This document shows, one piece after another, positions 32,849 through 42,554 of a DNA stretch of 64,000 nucleotides. Positions within the stretch are counted from its first letter, which is position 1; every line of letters starts with the position of its first letter. The stretch lies in assembly GCA_947476485.1 (NCBI GenBank), contig CANJQU010000003.1, positions 20,244 to 84,243 on the forward strand. Direction: 5' to 3'. Source of the DNA: Chitinophagaceae bacterium. Lineage in GTDB: Bacteria; Bacteroidota; Bacteroidia; Chitinophagales; Chitinophagaceae. A program made the position numbers and the translations under genes. Below the pieces are notes generated by a model. It saw only the letters and a list, made by a program, of their open reading frames with translations, was not told the DNA's origin and searched no databases.

Positions 32849-33411
32849 AGTAACTTTCTAGCCTCAATTCTGTTTAGGCTGTGCTAAAGTACAAAATAGT
32901 CGTAAGTAGTAAGTCATAAGTTGTAAGTCCGGGTTGGAGATCGTAAAGGTAGAGTTGTTTTGAATGCTGCGTGTCATTTGCCACTCCATCCAGATAGCAT
33001 GAAGCCTGTTTTCATAACAATGGAGAAAAAAGCTGATTTATCGTGGAAAAAATGGGACGAAGATGTTCAGGATGAAGTTGAAATGGATAACTGGTAACGT
33101 AAGAACTTAATAGGGATAATTTTAAGATATTTATTTAAGGAACTCACATATTCATTGAAAACTACGATTTTCACGGAATGGAAATACGCACCGCTCGGAG
33201 CGTAGCTACTTCCGGTGGCGCTTATTCCTTGAGCGATTGAACTTGTATATCGTTACTTAACGTAGATGGGTCGATATCTCGTATTTTTTTGCTGTCTTAA
33301 ACTATTTCACTTTCGTTCGTATCGATTGGCAATGTCATTCAGTTACGGATTCGCACCGGGCGGGGTTATGACGTCCGTAAGCCGTAATACGTAATCGCCA
33401 CTGGGGCCTAT
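32849..33411. other. 563-nt gap without a confident gene
   Basis: Between the receiver-PAS gene and the T9SS giant. It holds a TAGT/AAGT-rich microrepeat (about 32890-32925) and one tiny open frame (32999-33097, listed separately). A short CACCG...CGGTG pairing near 33190-33218 is too weak to call an RNA structure. Confidence 0.4.
32999..33097 (+). CDS. possible 32-residue (or 25-residue) small protein
   Basis: An open frame starting at ATG 32999, with an alternative ATG at 33020. It encodes an acidic, Trp-rich peptide ending EDVQDEVEMDNW. No homologue is recognised. The frame is short enough to be chance. It is listed only because the gap has no other gene and the composition (Trp, Asp, Glu) is unusual. 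Confidence 0.2.
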   Translation: MKPVFITMEKKADLSWKKWDEDVQDEVEMDNW

Positions 33412-36400
33412 CTAATGCTCCACGACAAAATGAGACACCATATTTTGATCTCTGCCCTTTATGATCAGCAGGTATGTACCATTAGCCAGGTTGCCTGCAA
33501 GCCTAATTGTTTCGGAGATGTTTCCATCTATAGGGGTGATATTTTTTTGATACACTATCTCGCCAAGAAGGTTTGTTACGAATATCGTTACCGGTTGATC
33601 TTTGGTTGCAGGTATAGCCGCCTTAATTGTGAATTCACCACTATTTGGATTTGGGATCACTTTCAGGTCCGCCTGGAGCGAGCTAACAATCACTGTTGTA
33701 ACGACCGCCAAAAGATCGCCATCGCTGCCGAGTGTTGTATGGGTGATATTTACAATGCCTGGGGTGATACCTATAACGGTTCCATCCGGCTCAACAGTTG
33801 CGATGCCTGTATTACTGCTCGTCCATTCCCCTGCGGATAAATGATCGTCTATGTTAATGGATGCGCCCACAGTTGTGGCAAAAGACCCTCCGGAATGCGG
33901 TGGGGCAGGGCTGGTACTTAGTACTTTGGTAGCATAACCCCTGCAGCCAAAATTATTGATAACAATATAGTTAATGTTTGCGCTGCCCGCAGACACTACT
34001 GCTGTAACGAGGCCTGTGGTACTACCAACATTTAGTATGGCGGTGTTGCTGCTGCTCCACAATCCGCCCGCTGTAAGGTCTGACAACATAATTCCACTGC
34101 CGCCACGAGACACAGACGTTGGACCGAGGATCGCAGTTACAACAGGTGTCGGGTTTACTGTTACTAATGCATTGACCGTACAAACGCCGGCGGTGGTGTA
34201 CTTAATAGTGGTAGTGCCAGGGGAGACGCCGGTTACACCCCCTGACGCAGTAATCGTGGCAACAGCTGGTGTGCTGCTGTTCCATGAAGCTCCCGGTGTA
34301 GTAGCATCTGACAGGAATGTTACAGAACCGGTACACACTGACAATGTACCTGATATAGGTAGCGGAGTGATGTTTACGTTGATTGGAAAGGTGCGGTAGC
34401 AACCGCTTGGGAGTGTATAAGTGATCATGGAGGTGCCGGGCGTAATGCCTGTAACCAAGCCCGTGGAAGTGCCTGTAGCTGCAATAGAAACATTTGCAGT
34501 ACTGGTCCACGCGCCACCTGCTACAAAGTCGCTCACTGTAATAGAGGCGCCGGTGCATACCGATGTCGCACTACCTATACCAGAGGGGTTGGCATTGACC
34601 GTTACTACCGATGTTGATACCAGAATGCCTCCCGATAGTGTATGCGAAATGGTTGCGGTCCCTGCTGCTACTGCTGTAACCAAGCCCACGGAATTGACGC
34701 TGGCAATAAAGATATTCGTACTGCTCCACGCGCCGCCAGGAACCCCATCGGACAAAGATGTAGTAGCGCCGACACAGAAACCGGATGTGCCGGTGACAGT
34801 TGAAGTGGTAACGGCATTGCTGACCCGCTCTACCAGGTACTGGCTGTTGAAACCCGTAATGTTGCTGCCGGAAGGGTAAGTGAGGCTTGATCCAGTGGCT
34901 GTATACTTATACACAGAAGCGCTATCGAGGCCGATCCATGTATTGCCGAAGGCGCCTGACGCTCGTTTGAACAGACGGAAGTCTGACGGTAGATAGGCAG
35001 GGTTGGAAATACTTAGTCCGGAGAAAACTACGCTGTCAGGAACCGTGAACGTAGCGTTAGTGCCATAGTTATTGAGTATGAAATATCCATTAACTGCAGG
35101 TGAAGCATCGGCTTTCACATCCGGATTGCTGAATAGATGAAATGCCACCACTTCACCATTAGGGTAGGTGCTCCCGGGGTGGAGATAAAGGTTCACATTG
35201 GCGGCAGGGAAGCTATTCAGGCCGGAGGCGGCGACAGAGGGATTGCGAAATACACGGCCTGTGGAAACGGGCGCAGTTGAGGCGACAATATTAGCGGCAG
35301 GAACTGAGGCATTGAAACCGGTGACCACATCAAACAGGGTACCTGTGGAAGTGTCGAACTGGTTGAACTGGAAGTATTTCAGCAAGCCGGTTTCGGTGGA
35401 TGGGTCAGTGATCAGGTGCATTTTTTCACGTACCTCGGCCTGACTGAGGGCATAATTGTAGAATTTCACTTCATCAATTTTTCCCTTGAATTTAGACCCC
35501 TGGCCTTCATGGCTGTCTAAATTCAATACAAACGGGGACTGAGAAAGATCAATGACTGGCATTGGATTGGTGGAATTAAGGACATAAGGTATCCCGTTCA
35601 AATATATTTTTACTCCGGTTGGGCTGTAGCAAAGTACGACGAAGTTCCATTTGGTGCTGTCGCAAATGAGTGTGCTGGTGCTGTGATATGAAACCAGGCT
35701 GTCGGTATAGCACAATTTGAGATTGGGTGTATAGCCGCTGAAAGTATAACCAAAACTGAAGCCATTGCCCCCGGAACCGGGATATACATCGTGTGAGACT
35801 ATCTGGGAAAATGCGCTTTGAAGCCCTTTTGGCTGCACCCAGCAGGAGATCGAAAAATTATTGCTGTTGATATTTACATTGCCAAGGGTAACCGTTTGAT
35901 TAGTGCCATTGAGCTGGAGGCATTTGCCTGCAACGGTATCTGCATTACAAACATTGTCAGAAATAATGATCATGCTGTCAATCGTCTGTGTGTTGGTTTG
36001 TGAGAGGGCGTCGGTTATGGTAAGTGAAACGCTGTATGCTCCCGGTCCCGGGTATATCACCTTAGGTTTGCGTGAGGATGTGCTGCTCACCCAGGATGCG
36101 CCAGGAAATGACCATGAGACGGTAGCTCCTGCGTAGTCGTACATCGAATAGTCAAAGAAGTAAATGGTGTCCCTGGCGCAACTGAGGTAGCGGCGGTCGG
36201 CCATGGGCTGTGCCACGGGTGTACCCCTGGTATATAGTGGTGATTCCCAGATGCTGCTGTTGCTTCCAATGCGGATCTTGCTGTCGCGGTAAAAAATAAT
36301 TGCGCCGGGGCCGGCGCCGATCATCCCGGGAAGTCCGCTGCTGTAGTCTACCCAATCACTCATGGCGGCATCGCGGTAGTAGATCCGGGATGGCACAACA

Positions 36401-38718
36401 TTTGTCAATGCATAGACCCCGCCGTTAGTGCCACCCTGGAACTGGAGGAAAGAAACCTTTTTATTATTGAGTGCTGTGCCTGTTATGTTCGTCCAGCTGG
36501 CGCCGCCATTTAGCGATCTGAATACTTTATTTGCCGCGCCTGCATTGGCCATACAAACGTACACTTCATTCTCATTGAGGGGGTTTGCAACAACGTCCGT
36601 ATTATAATAACTCCAACCAACCGGTAAAGTAAGCAACGACCATGCAGCCCCGGCATTTGTGGTCTTGTAAAGGCCATTGGTTGCGCACAGGTATATTACT
36701 GACGGCTTGCTACGCACTATATCGTAACGCCATACTTTGTTGTTGTTGCCGAAGTTGTGGAGTGGGGTGTAAGTGGCTCCGCAATTAGTTGATTTATACA
36801 AAAAGCTGTCTACGCCTACATAGAAAATATTGGAATATCGTGGATCTACCATAAGCTTGCTGGAAAACTTACCATAGTAGTCGTCCTGTGGCCAAAGCGT
36901 ATTAGGTATCTCAGCGTTGGGGTTTTGAACATTGCCTGTCATTGAAGCAGGAATGATCAATGTGCCAATATCGCGGAAGCCGGCGGCACGTGAGTGCCCC
37001 TGGAAAACGTGACCGGTAGCATCTTCACCGCCGCCCAGCGAGAGTGCATTGCCGGACCCGTAGAGGTCGAGAAGGCCGGCATTGCCATTGTGATACCGTC
37101 CGCCAACCACGAGATCTTCATCCCATCCCTGGCCCATGCCCCAGAAATCGGCGCTTCTAATTCCATAGTCACGAACCGACCAGTTGGCCTGGCTGGTGAA
37201 GAAGTCGCTGGAGTAGTTTACCCCGCCGTCTGTAGTTATGTATGTATCGCCCCCAAGCGTCACCGCGCACTGCATATCAGGGTGCAGCGAGAACGGCCCC
37301 ATGTAGCCGCCGACCGGGCTGAAATTAATGCCGCCATCGACGGATTTGAAGGCGGAGGTAGTACCTACTATCAGCTGGTTGGAATCTTGTGGAGAAACTA
37401 CAATTGCCAGGTCATAATATCCCTGTCCGTTAGACATTCCAAGGCCCACTGACGTAGAAGTGCCGATCAGGCCTGTTGCGGTAGAAGTAACAGAGACTGC
37501 AAATGTGGCACCGCCATCGGAGCTCTTAATAACACAAGGTGACGTAGAGTAACCTAGACTGACACAATAAACGGTGTTCGTATTAGCGATGGTTACACCA
37601 AGCCTTGCGCCTGATGTCATAGTATCAACAATAGCGCCTGTAACATTGCTGTAGGATGAGCCGCCATCCGTAGAGCGGAGCAGAATAATACGATGTGTGG
37701 AAGCGGTGCCGACGGCAAAAATCGTGTCTCTGCCAACGGGGTTTTGAACCATGTCGTAAATGGAGCCGGTAACAGAACTGCCAACCGCCAACGTCCATGT
37801 ACTGCCAGCATTGTCGCTGTAATAGATACCAGTGGTGCCGGATATGGATATCCTGCCCGTGACCGGGTTGATTATTGCCGCATTGCCGCTGCCGTAAGTG
37901 AACGTGCTTAAAGCGGTCCAGTGACCACCGCCGTTAATAGATTTTAGCAGTACGTTGGTTCGGCCGTCGTAGACGTAGACAATATTCTCATTCGCCGGGT
38001 CGATAGCAATGCTGTGAGGCTGGCAACTATATAAGGAGTCGCTGACGGAAACCCAATGTTGTCCTTTGTCATCTGATCTGTAGAGTGTGCCCGTTTCACT
38101 ACCTGCGTAGAGCACATTTGGATTTGAGGGAGCTATCGCAATACAATACATATTTGACTGCCAGTTCTTTAATGCAGCCGAACCGGGCTTGTAGGTCTGA
38201 ACCGGGCCCAGGAGTGTCCAGTTGGGGGCGGGTGCCGGTGCATATGCACGATGTGTTGTTCGCCTGGGGCTGTATCCGGTGGCGGGTTTCCCCTGGTTCT
38301 CAATTGAATTGAGTAGCTGCTGCCTATGGTAATTTGGGTCATAAATAATGCTTCCGTCGGCCTGCATGAATGGTTCCATGAGACTTCGCCAACGGATATA
38401 TGCGGTGATGTAAGGGTCTTCATCGAACTCGCCTTCTTCGTTGGCATTTTCGCGTTGTTCTTCACGACTATTCTCCCTTCCTTTTTCTCTTTGTTCTTCT
38501 TCCTTTTTCTCGTGCTCATATGCTGCTATGAGCGAGTCGATCTGCAGTAGATTGGGATGTTGCCAGTCCGTTTGTTTCACCCACTCAGGAACAGGAATGT
38601 TTTTTGGTAGATTGAATGGCATACCACGCTCCCCGGACACCGCCGTTGTTCTTTGCGAAAATGCTTTAGATGAAAAGATCAGGGTGATTGCTAACAAAAG
38701 TAAAAGTGCCTTGTTCAT
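33412..38718 (-). CDS. giant (1768 residues) secreted protein: BNR/PKD/LamG/Ig-like domains with T9SS sorting domain
   Basis: Multi-domain surface protein. After a signal peptide (from the ATG at 38718) and a charged Glu/Arg-rich stretch, about nine BNR/sialidase-like Asp-box units follow, of the form S-x-D-x-G-x-x-W (SDDKGQHW, SDNAGSTW, SLNGGASW). These make a VPS10/sortilin-like propeller (about residues 190-870). A PKD-like segment comes next, then a LamG/concanavalin-like domain (about 975-1120). About five Ig-like BIG2-type repeats ('GxWSSxNxxIAxV...GxVTxVxxGTxxI') fill about 1290-1690. The final about 80 residues are the type A sorting domain (VIPNPNSGEFTIKA to HFVVEH). Such architectures are typical of large T9SS cargo involved in adhesion or polysaccharide binding. 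No catalytic residues are evident. Confidence 0.85.
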   Translation of the reverse strand: MNKALLLLLAITLIFSSKAFSQRTTAVSGERGMPFNLPKNIPVPEWVKQTDWQHPNLLQIDSLIAAYEHEKKEEEQREKGRENSREEQRENANEEGEFDEDPYITAYIRWRSLMEPFMQADGSIIYDPNYHRQQLLNSIENQGKPATGYSPRRTTHRAYAPAPAPNWTLLGPVQTYKPGSAALKNWQSNMYCIAIAPSNPNVLYAGSETGTLYRSDDKGQHWVSVSDSLYSCQPHSIAIDPANENIVYVYDGRTNVLLKSINGGGHWTALSTFTYGSGNAAIINPVTGRISISGTTGIYYSDNAGSTWTLAVGSSVTGSIYDMVQNPVGRDTIFAVGTASTHRIILLRSTDGGSSYSNVTGAIVDTMTSGARLGVTIANTNTVYCVSLGYSTSPCVIKSSDGGATFAVSVTSTATGLIGTSTSVGLGMSNGQGYYDLAIVVSPQDSNQLIVGTTSAFKSVDGGINFSPVGGYMGPFSLHPDMQCAVTLGGDTYITTDGGVNYSSDFFTSQANWSVRDYGIRSADFWGMGQGWDEDLVVGGRYHNGNAGLLDLYGSGNALSLGGGEDATGHVFQGHSRAAGFRDIGTLIIPASMTGNVQNPNAEIPNTLWPQDDYYGKFSSKLMVDPRYSNIFYVGVDSFLYKSTNCGATYTPLHNFGNNNKVWRYDIVRSKPSVIYLCATNGLYKTTNAGAAWSLLTLPVGWSYYNTDVVANPLNENEVYVCMANAGAANKVFRSLNGGASWTNITGTALNNKKVSFLQFQGGTNGGVYALTNVVPSRIYYRDAAMSDWVDYSSGLPGMIGAGPGAIIFYRDSKIRIGSNSSIWESPLYTRGTPVAQPMADRRYLSCARDTIYFFDYSMYDYAGATVSWSFPGASWVSSTSSRKPKVIYPGPGAYSVSLTITDALSQTNTQTIDSMIIISDNVCNADTVAGKCLQLNGTNQTVTLGNVNINSNNFSISCWVQPKGLQSAFSQIVSHDVYPGSGGNGFSFGYTFSGYTPNLKLCYTDSLVSYHSTSTLICDSTKWNFVVLCYSPTGVKIYLNGIPYVLNSTNPMPVIDLSQSPFVLNLDSHEGQGSKFKGKIDEVKFYNYALSQAEVREKMHLITDPSTETGLLKYFQFNQFDTSTGTLFDVVTGFNASVPAANIVASTAPVSTGRVFRNPSVAASGLNSFPAANVNLYLHPGSTYPNGEVVAFHLFSNPDVKADASPAVNGYFILNNYGTNATFTVPDSVVFSGLSISNPAYLPSDFRLFKRASGAFGNTWIGLDSASVYKYTATGSSLTYPSGSNITGFNSQYLVERVSNAVTTSTVTGTSGFCVGATTSLSDGVPGGAWSSTNIFIASVNSVGLVTAVAAGTATISHTLSGGILVSTSVVTVNANPSGIGSATSVCTGASITVSDFVAGGAWTSTANVSIAATGTSTGLVTGITPGTSMITYTLPSGCYRTFPINVNITPLPISGTLSVCTGSVTFLSDATTPGASWNSSTPAVATITASGGVTGVSPGTTTIKYTTAGVCTVNALVTVNPTPVVTAILGPTSVSRGGSGIMLSDLTAGGLWSSSNTAILNVGSTTGLVTAVVSAGSANINYIVINNFGCRGYATKVLSTSPAPPHSGGSFATTVGASINIDDHLSAGEWTSSNTGIATVEPDGTVIGITPGIVNITHTTLGSDGDLLAVVTTVIVSSLQADLKVIPNPNSGEFTIKAAIPATKDQPVTIFVTNLLGEIVYQKNITPIDGNISETIRLAGNLANGTYLLIIKGRDQNMVSHFVVEH

Positions 38719-38980
38719 TGGTATTTTGTTGTTAAATACAATCATGAATAAATTTTATTATTATTCGTATTGTAGAAATTTCGGTGAAAGTAATGGATAT
38801 ATAGATAGAGATAACTGAAGATTGTTATTAAGTTGTGAATTGATGTTTTGTAGTGGTGAATTGCGGGGCAGCAGCCTATCCAGCATTTAAACTTTGGTAT
38901 AACGGATGAATAAGTGCCTGGTTTGCTTTGAGCTATAATACCTGCTACTGCCTCAATGTCCTTTTCCGCAGCCCGGGGGT

Positions 38981-38988
38981 TATATTTG
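38981..38988 (+). promoter_or_regulatory. -7 promoter box
   Basis: TATATTTG matches TAnnTTTG and lies 14 nt before the GTG at 39003. This supports that GTG as the start and a very short leader. Confidence 0.5.
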
Positions 38989-39002
38989 CAGTAAAATAAC
39001 TT

Positions 39003-40379
39003 GTGAAAAAGACATTCTTTCTCTTAACTGTTGTTGCTGCTTTTATCTGCTGTGCCGCTTTCAGTTATCATGAAAGCAATTTGACCGGGCTCATTCCGAT
39101 CCCGCCCAGCGTGCAACGCACAGGCGATTCAGCCCGTGGTTATAAATATCTGGCTACCGGAGATTTCCTCAAGAGCGGATTTCCTTATGATTTTTTCATA
39201 GCCGCGAAGGGCAAAAGCACCAACTACCTGCATCGGGAAGGCAAGAATGCCAATGTTGATTTTGGTTACAATGTCGTTACTACTGCCGATAGCATTGATA
39301 TTGTCATCCCCACTTGCATGCAATGCCATGCCGGTATTTTTGATGGCAAGCTCGTTGTGGGCCTCGGCAACTCGGCGGTCGACTTCACTGATTTTGGCAG
39401 CAAAGCAAAACAACTCGCCCTCCTGAAGAACTGGAAACTGACTGCGCCCCGCAAGTACAATGCAGTGAAATCATTGATCACCTCTATGTCGGCTGTGAAC
39501 CCGCTAATGGAGCCGGAAGTGCGCGGTGTAAACACCGCCGACCGCCTTGCAGCGCTGCTCGTAGCTCACCGCGATCCGCAAACGCTCGCCTGGAGTGATG
39601 CGCCTCTTCTCAATGTGGGTACGACGGTTGTTCCCACCGATGTACCTGCATGGTGGCTCCTCAAAAAGAAGAACGCCATGTTCTACAACGGTTTTGGCCG
39701 GGGTGACTTCACGATGTTTCTAATGCTCAGTAACATACTCACGGTTACCGATACTACAGAGGCCCGCGAGGTATATGGCCATTTCGGGGATGTACTGGCC
39801 TACATCAGGTCAATACAACCTCCGGCGTATCCACAGGACATCGATCAGCCCCTCGCGGCCACAGGTAAAGAAATATTCTTAAACACCTGCGCTGGTTGTC
39901 ATGGCACTTATGGCGCCGATGGCGCTTATCCCAACCTCCTTGTGCCGGGCGCCATCATTAAGACCGACTCACTGCTGTTCCGTTCAAACCAGCAGGCAAA
40001 GCCGTTTATCGATTGGTTCAACAACAGTTGGTTTGCTAAAGGGGCCAATGCAGCCCAACTGGTGCCAGGCAATGGCTATGTAGCGCCCCCGCTCGATGGC
40101 GTCTGGATCACCGCTCCATACCTGCACAATGGGTCTGTGCCCACCATTGACGCCGTGTTGAACAGTAAGCTACGCCCCACGTACTGGACCCGCGATTTCG
40201 ACAAGCCCGAATACGATCACACACATCTCGGCTGGAAGTACCAGTCCCGCGACCAGCCCGACGGAAGAAAAGTATATAACACCAAACTCCCTGGCTATGG
40301 CAACTACGGCCACTATTTCGGCGACAAGTTCACGGATGACGAAAGAAAAGCTGTGATAGAGTATTTGAAAACGCTGTAG
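39003..40379 (+). CDS. di-haem c-type cytochrome (periplasmic)
   Basis: A 458-residue protein with an N-terminal hydrophobic segment (FFLLTVVAAFICCAAF) and two CxxCH haem sites, CMQCH (residues 105-109) and CAGCH (296-300). The C-terminal region includes APPLDGVWITAPYLHNGSVP, a pattern of the di-haem peroxidase-like cytochromes. The family position is unclear; it may be an electron-transfer or peroxidase-like enzyme. The start is GTG at 39003, preceded by a -7 box. It is the second di-haem cytochrome in the window but has a different architecture from the one at 53. Confidence 0.8.
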   Translation: MKKTFFLLTVVAAFICCAAFSYHESNLTGLIPIPPSVQRTGDSARGYKYLATGDFLKSGFPYDFFIAAKGKSTNYLHREGKNANVDFGYNVVTTADSIDIVIPTCMQCHAGIFDGKLVVGLGNSAVDFTDFGSKAKQLALLKNWKLTAPRKYNAVKSLITSMSAVNPLMEPEVRGVNTADRLAALLVAHRDPQTLAWSDAPLLNVGTTVVPTDVPAWWLLKKKNAMFYNGFGRGDFTMFLMLSNILTVTDTTEAREVYGHFGDVLAYIRSIQPPAYPQDIDQPLAATGKEIFLNTCAGCHGTYGADGAYPNLLVPGAIIKTDSLLFRSNQQAKPFIDWFNNSWFAKGANAAQLVPGNGYVAPPLDGVWITAPYLHNGSVPTIDAVLNSKLRPTYWTRDFDKPEYDHTHLGWKYQSRDQPDGRKVYNTKLPGYGNYGHYFGDKFTDDERKAVIEYLKTL

Positions 40380-40482
40380 GTGTCAGCCTGTTAGCTGTTA
40401 GTACTGCTAAAGCTATTTGCAAAATGCTTGACTGCAATTCCTGAGATGTTTCGGAGTAAAGGGAAGGAAAAAAGAAGGGAAT

Positions 40483-41091
40483 TTACTTTGCAATATCGCC
40501 AGATGTCAACTTTGTGTTTTTGTAAATCTCTTTCAAAGCTAAAGTAACACCAATAGTCCGCAGTTTAATTGATTGTTGCATGTCTTCGTACTCCCTAAGT
40601 TCCCAGAAACCAGAATCATTTATCCGAAAGGCTTCAATGCTAATTGTTTCCGGCTCTACAAGAACATATTCTTTAAGCGTGGGAATATCCCTGTACAGTT
40701 TGAATTTAGCGTTGCGGTTATAGTCCCTTGTAGAATCAGAGAGGACTTCGAATATTATTGTTGGATTCAGGAAATTAAAATCATCATTATTCAGCGATTC
40801 CAGTCCGCCACAAAAAACAGAAACATCAGGATAAGTAAAAAGTGTATTCTTTTCAACGTGCACCCGGGCATCGCTGCCGAATGGTTGGCATGGTTTCCCA
40901 TCGAGCCAATTGGTCAAATTAGTAAGAAGGTTTCTAACGACAATATTGTGCTGGGATTTATTGCCGGACATAGCGAATATCTCACCCCGGTAATATTCAT
41001 GCTTTTCAGTTGCTGCGTTTTCCAGTTCAAGGTATTCTTCTATAGAATATTTGCCCTTACCATAGGCAATAGCGGGCTCATTGATGATCAT
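40483..41091 (-). CDS. Uma2-family (DUF820) putative endonuclease
   Basis: A 202-residue member of the Uma2/DUF820 family, a PD-(D/E)xK nuclease fold that is very abundant in some bacteria and whose biological role is not known. Signature parts are '[20 protein letters not shown]', '[21 protein letters not shown]' and '[17 protein letters not shown]', which hold the conserved acidic and lysine residues of the fold. No partner gene (antitoxin-like or otherwise) is adjacent. It is a single gene with no obvious operon. Confidence 0.85.
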   Translation of the reverse strand: MIINEPAIAYGKGKYSIEEYLELENAATEKHEYYRGEIFAMSGNKSQHNIVVRNLLTNLTNWLDGKPCQPFGSDARVHVEKNTLFTYPDVSVFCGGLESLNNDDFNFLNPTIIFEVLSDSTRDYNRNAKFKLYRDIPTLKEYVLVEPETISIEAFRINDSGFWELREYEDMQQSIKLRTIGVTLALKEIYKNTKLTSGDIAK

Positions 41092-41243
41092 AGGCTAAAG
41101 GTAGGGAAAATTTAAATTTATGATGAAGTGAGGACAGGCCTCAACTGCAATTCCCTGATTGTCGGTGTGTCCGGCGAAAAGCGGAGTCCCGCCGGGGACC
41201 GGTGATGCTTTTTTATTTTGGAACACTACGGATCGCTTCTGAA

Positions 41244-42059
41244 CTACTCTTTCTTCTTATCTTCTTCATCAATTTTCACGGCCAGTCGGGTCAGTTTCCG
41301 GAAAATAAATTTGGTTCCAACAAGGCTACAAAACAGCAAGCCCAGTATGCACAATACTTTTACAGTTTTAACTGTTTGACTTGCATCCTTTCGTGGTTGA
41401 ACGACGAAAACCATTATTGATCCAGTAACGATTGTGAAAGCAGATAAATACAATATCAGCAACCTCATTGCAATTTTTGTTCCCCGGCTTTTGGTGTTCT
41501 GTGTTTCAGTGCCGGCCGGGACACTAAGTTCTTCATGCTTCTGCGATAGTGAAGGTGATAGAGGCTTAGCAGCCGGTGCAATAGGACCGGGGATGTATGT
41601 TTCAAACTTTAAACCCAGTTCGCTGATCAGCCCGTCAAAATCCTGCGCTTTAACAAATGGTATCTGTTGCTCGCATAAATTATACCTGGTTCCATCGTTT
41701 AAAGTCATCCTGATAAACTTACCATCGATTTTACTATTACCATGCCGAAATTTTTTTATGTCTCCGTAAGGAATTAGTACGTCCTCTTTCTTCGACTGGA
41801 AACGAAAAACATTTTGCTGCAACCATTTTAAATAAAAGCCGTCATCCTGAATTTCTATGGTTACTTTACCTTTTGATGAAAAATTGGCAAGGAGATAAGC
41901 TACAATAGCCACTACAAGCATGCATAAGCAAAAATAACGCAAGCGCATGTTGTCAAGATCGAAAAACTTGCCAAAAATTACAGTACCGATCAGAAAATAA
42001 AGAATGGAGAATACTATTGCGCGAGCACGCGAGTAGGGATATGCGGTATATGCGTTCAT
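41244..42059 (-). CDS. uncharacterised membrane protein
   Basis: A 271-residue protein with hydrophobic helices near the N-terminus (about residues 13-30 and 43-62) and near the C-terminus (about 195-220 and 235-253). A soluble beta-rich segment lies between (about 65-150, 'VTIEIQDDGFYLKWLQ' and 'DIKKFRHGNS'), which resembles PH-like segments of small membrane proteins. I do not recognise a family. The ATG at 42059 was chosen because longer in-frame extension adds only hydrophobic residues of doubtful significance. It is divergent from rpoB across a 495-nt gap. Confidence 0.5.
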   Translation of the reverse strand: MNAYTAYPYSRARAIVFSILYFLIGTVIFGKFFDLDNMRLRYFCLCMLVVAIVAYLLANFSSKGKVTIEIQDDGFYLKWLQQNVFRFQSKKEDVLIPYGDIKKFRHGNSKIDGKFIRMTLNDGTRYNLCEQQIPFVKAQDFDGLISELGLKFETYIPGPIAPAAKPLSPSLSQKHEELSVPAGTETQNTKSRGTKIAMRLLILYLSAFTIVTGSIMVFVVQPRKDASQTVKTVKVLCILGLLFCSLVGTKFIFRKLTRLAVKIDEEDKKKE

Positions 42060-42554
42060 ATAAAATCGGATAAATACAAAAACATAAATATACAGGCATA
42101 AAAGAGAATCTCGCAATTGTCATCAGTGAGGTTTAAACACCACAGGCAGTTGGGGGAGAACACATGATTCCCTAAATTTTTAGATATATTTACCTAGCTA
42201 TGGATAACGCGAAAGGTAGCGTTAGGAACTTTAACTCAATTTTAACTCATCGTTTCTCCGAATCAGCCATTTTGCCAGAGTTTTAACAAGATGTTTTGTT
42301 AATTTCATGTTATAAAATAATTAATTTCCCTTTATTTTCAAGGGTTTAGGCGTAGAAGGGGGAGATTTGAATAAGTTTGGAATATTTTTTGCTTATTTAA
42401 TAGCGTTTTGGTATCTTTGCCATCCCAATTTTCGGGGCATCTATACGTGCATAAGTTTATTTTGACCATTTTCTGTTAAGACCAATACCTGTAAAGTTAA
42501 GCCCAGCTTAGCTTACGGGAATTTTTTGTTTTTAAAAAGGAGCATAAAAATACT
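42060..42554 (+). promoter_or_regulatory. rpoB upstream region: promoter and leader (495 nt)
   Basis: No reading frame. A TTTG (42388-42391) and TATCTTTG (42412-42419) with a 20-nt spacer form a near-ideal promoter. The rpoB leader is about 130 nt and contains a terminator-like hairpin (separate feature) and a purine-rich AAGGAG (42537-42542) 12 nt before the ATG. The first part (42060-42387) has no recognisable elements. Confidence 0.65.
42488..42533 (+). terminator. terminator-like hairpin with U-tract in the rpoB leader (candidate attenuator)
   Basis: CCTGTAAAGTTAAGC (42488-42502) pairs with GCTTAGCTTACGGG (42506-42519): a 14-bp stem with one bulged A, two G.U pairs and a CCA loop. It is followed by AATTTTTTGTTTTT to 42533. 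No plus-strand gene lies upstream to be terminated, so it would act on transcripts starting at the rpoB promoter. Confidence 0.6.

Noticed and set aside
33140..33260. Possible structured RNA in the gap before the T9SS giant
   Set aside because: Only a 5-bp CACCG/CGGTG pairing and a small palindrome; no known RNA family matches.
41180..41220. Possible terminator (GTCCC...GGGAC with T-run)
   Set aside because: The stem is only 5 bp with a bulky surround; too weak to call.
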